Shown here piece by piece: positions 62,400 to 64,000 of a DNA stretch of 64,000 bases (positions within the stretch are counted from its first letter, which is position 1; every line of letters starts with the position of its first letter). The notes under the pieces were generated by a model, which saw only the letters and a list, made by a program, of their open reading frames with translations, had not been told where the DNA came from and did no database searches. The stretch is taken from the NCBI GenBank assembly GCA_001179505.1, contig CDMY01000040.1, positions 65,243 to 129,242 on the forward strand, in the 5' to 3' direction. Made by a program: the position numbers and the translations under genes. The DNA comes from Vitrella brassicaformis (lineage: Eukaryota > Sar > Vitrellaceae).

Positions 62400-63125
62400 C
62401 AAATAGCCCAAAAGCAAGTTAGTATTACAAGCATCCATCGACAGAGACAATGAGACGCTAGTTGAAATACAAAGTCAATACTTGTCGCTCTAAAACAAAC
62501 ACAAAATGCATCCGTCCTTGTACGTGGGATTCCACCCATCCACCACACACAGTAACCGCCACCAGCCTTTTCCAGCTGCCATGCATGATGGATGCATGTA
62601 TTCATTCAGTCCTGGCCTGTCTGTCTGTCTCTTCACAAGCAAGGGGCGGCGACACACACCTCCTGACACTCTTGCGGCACATACCTCACCTTGGGTTGAT
62701 CACAACCCCACGCGTGTGGCATGTGGCATCACACGCACACGTAGTGGATGGGTGCACTGGGTGGGTGTGCTTACAGTCAAACCCGGTGCATACACAACAC
62801 GCTGGCACACGTGTCTATCTCGATGTCTGTCTTTCTGCCCATGTAGGTCTTGTGAATGGTCAAAGCAGCGTGTGGGGTGAATATTGCAGGGGAGTCTCGA
62901 TTGCCCTCCTCCTTCTCACTGCCGGGCCCTCACTCGTCGCCTCTCATCAGTACTGACTGCGTGGCGAACAGGGACAAACCATGCCGGCAAACAGGGACGA
63001 CAACGGAGAGAAAGGCGCTGACGACGCACGAACAAATCATTTCCCTACCCTTCCTGCCTCCCTGCCTCCCTCCCTGCCTCTCTCCTTGTGCCTGCCTGCC
63101 GGCTGCCTCCGTCTTTCACCCGACT
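62400..63125. other. Intergenic between convergent units
   Basis: No coding exon recognised on either strand, including no continuation of the histidyl-tRNA synthetase homology. Contains (CTGT)n near 62618-62630 and (CCTGCCTC)n near 63055-63085. Confidence 0.5.
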
Positions 63126-64000
63126 TCATGTGCAGTTGAGTAGGTCGGTCACAGTGTCGAGGCGGCCAACCATCTCTGCTTGATCTCTGCTCCCCTATGC
63201 GGTCAGCCACCTCTTAACTCTCAACCCTGACCAAAGAGAAAAAGAAAGAGGAACAGACATGAGGGCATCGATGGATGTGCAGACCTCACTTACCATTTTG
63301 TCGATCATGTCGCGTTTGACGTTGTCCCAGGGCTCTTCGTCGAGCTTGTCACTGGCCGAGCAGATGGGGCGGAACTTCTGCTGCGGCATGCCACACACTT
63401 CCATGATCGCTTCCAGCGGCTTCCTGACACAAAGATGCGCACATTTGCAGCTCCACTGACCCAATCACTCGCCCACCCACCTGTGTTTGACCTTGACTGC
63501 AGCCCCCATTGGGAAAGAGCCGGTCCAAGATCTCTGACTGCCCATTCTTTCCTCTGCTGAGTATCCAAGATACACAAACACGTGCAATCCATAAAGTGCT
63601 CATGTCTCTCTCTCTCTCTCTCTGTGCGTTCCTGTGTGCCCACTCAGAGACACATAGTGTCGTCGGCGATTCGAGCACCCTCGATGGCCTCTGCACTAAT
63701 CGCTTTCGCCGGTCCGACAGATGCTCGGCTTCGGTCCTCGTCTTTGTCTCACTACTAGAAATAAATGGGATATCGACAAGCTGCTTGCTGTCGCGCAGTT
63801 CTGAGTGACTGACAGACAGACTGACGACTGAAGCCGCCTCCTGCGTATGCTTCAACCAACAGTACTTCAAAAGAAAAAGAAACGAGGGAAAGAGAAAAAA
63901 AAGAAGGGGAAAAAAGGAGAGAAGAAACGGGTCGTTGTGGACGTTGTACGCTGTGTCTTCCCCAATCCAATCCACCTGCCAACCGTTTCTATGCCTTCTT
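63126..64000 (-). pseudogene. Histidyl-tRNA synthetase-like fragment, frameshifted and C-terminally short
   Basis: Exon 63294-63423 reads KPLEAIMEVCGMPQQKFRPI then CSASDKLDEEPWDNVKRDMI, a close match to the insert after the class II motif 2 region of cytosolic HisRS. The preceding exon (63481-63533) gives EILDRLFPNGG in one frame and AAVKVKH in the next; both are expected HisRS pieces, so one base is extra in the C5 run at 63503-63507. After DKM the best phase-matched exon reads GSRDQAEMVGRLDTVTDLLN and stops at 63126, so the rest of the catalytic domain and the anticodon-binding domain are absent. 5' exons would lie near or beyond the right edge. Normal HisRS charges tRNA-His in the cytosol; this copy probably cannot. 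A sequencing error plus unseen exons is the alternative. Confidence 0.55.

Overview
The window is nuclear DNA from a GC-rich unicellular eukaryote. Genes carry many short spliceosomal introns (about 40-150 nt) packed with simple repeats: (CA)n, (CTGT)n, (GATG)n. Exons are GC-rich and often low-complexity. Gene content points to an alveolate close to Apicomplexa, most likely a chromerid of the Vitrella type. The evidence is an EF-hand/PIP5K fusion of the kind described in Plasmodium, a flagellar dynein-assembly factor, and chromatin enzymes. The species call is an inference. A 300-base N gap lies at 31834-32133. All exon joins were made by eye from GT..AG sites and reading-frame phase.

Left part (1-16.8 kb). 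An IP3/ryanodine-receptor-type calcium channel (-, runs off the left edge) is followed by a Pro/Thr/Ala-rich hypothetical gene (-), a secreted hypothetical gene (+), a CRAL-TRIO lipid-transfer protein (-), a short basic exon (-), and a giant low-complexity F-box-like protein (+). Three strong inverted repeats lie in the intergenic spaces.

Middle (16.8-46 kb). A repeat-rich, gene-poor stretch comes first. It is followed by an MPDU1/PQ-loop ER membrane protein (-), a disordered hypothetical gene (+), a small signal-peptide/TM protein (-), a basic nuclear-type protein (-) with a decayed divergent paralogue (+), and a SET-domain protein (-). After the N gap come weak coding islands, class III alcohol dehydrogenase (+), a very long EF-hand/PIP5K gene (-), and CFAP298 (+).

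Right part (46-64 kb). It holds a JmjC histone demethylase (-), a type I membrane protein (+), 3 kb of repeat-rich spacer, a coiled-coil protein (+), a signal-peptide-bearing SAM methyltransferase (+), and a broken histidyl-tRNA-synthetase-like fragment (-, right edge).

Two themes recur. The PIP5K makes PI(4,5)P2, the precursor of IP3, and the first gene encodes an IP3R-superfamily channel, so both ends of a phosphoinositide/calcium pathway lie within 45 kb, although linkage may be accidental. The SET gene and the JmjC gene share a recent 0.82-kb duplicated exon-intron-exon block, which ties a putative histone-methyl writer to an eraser by sequence.
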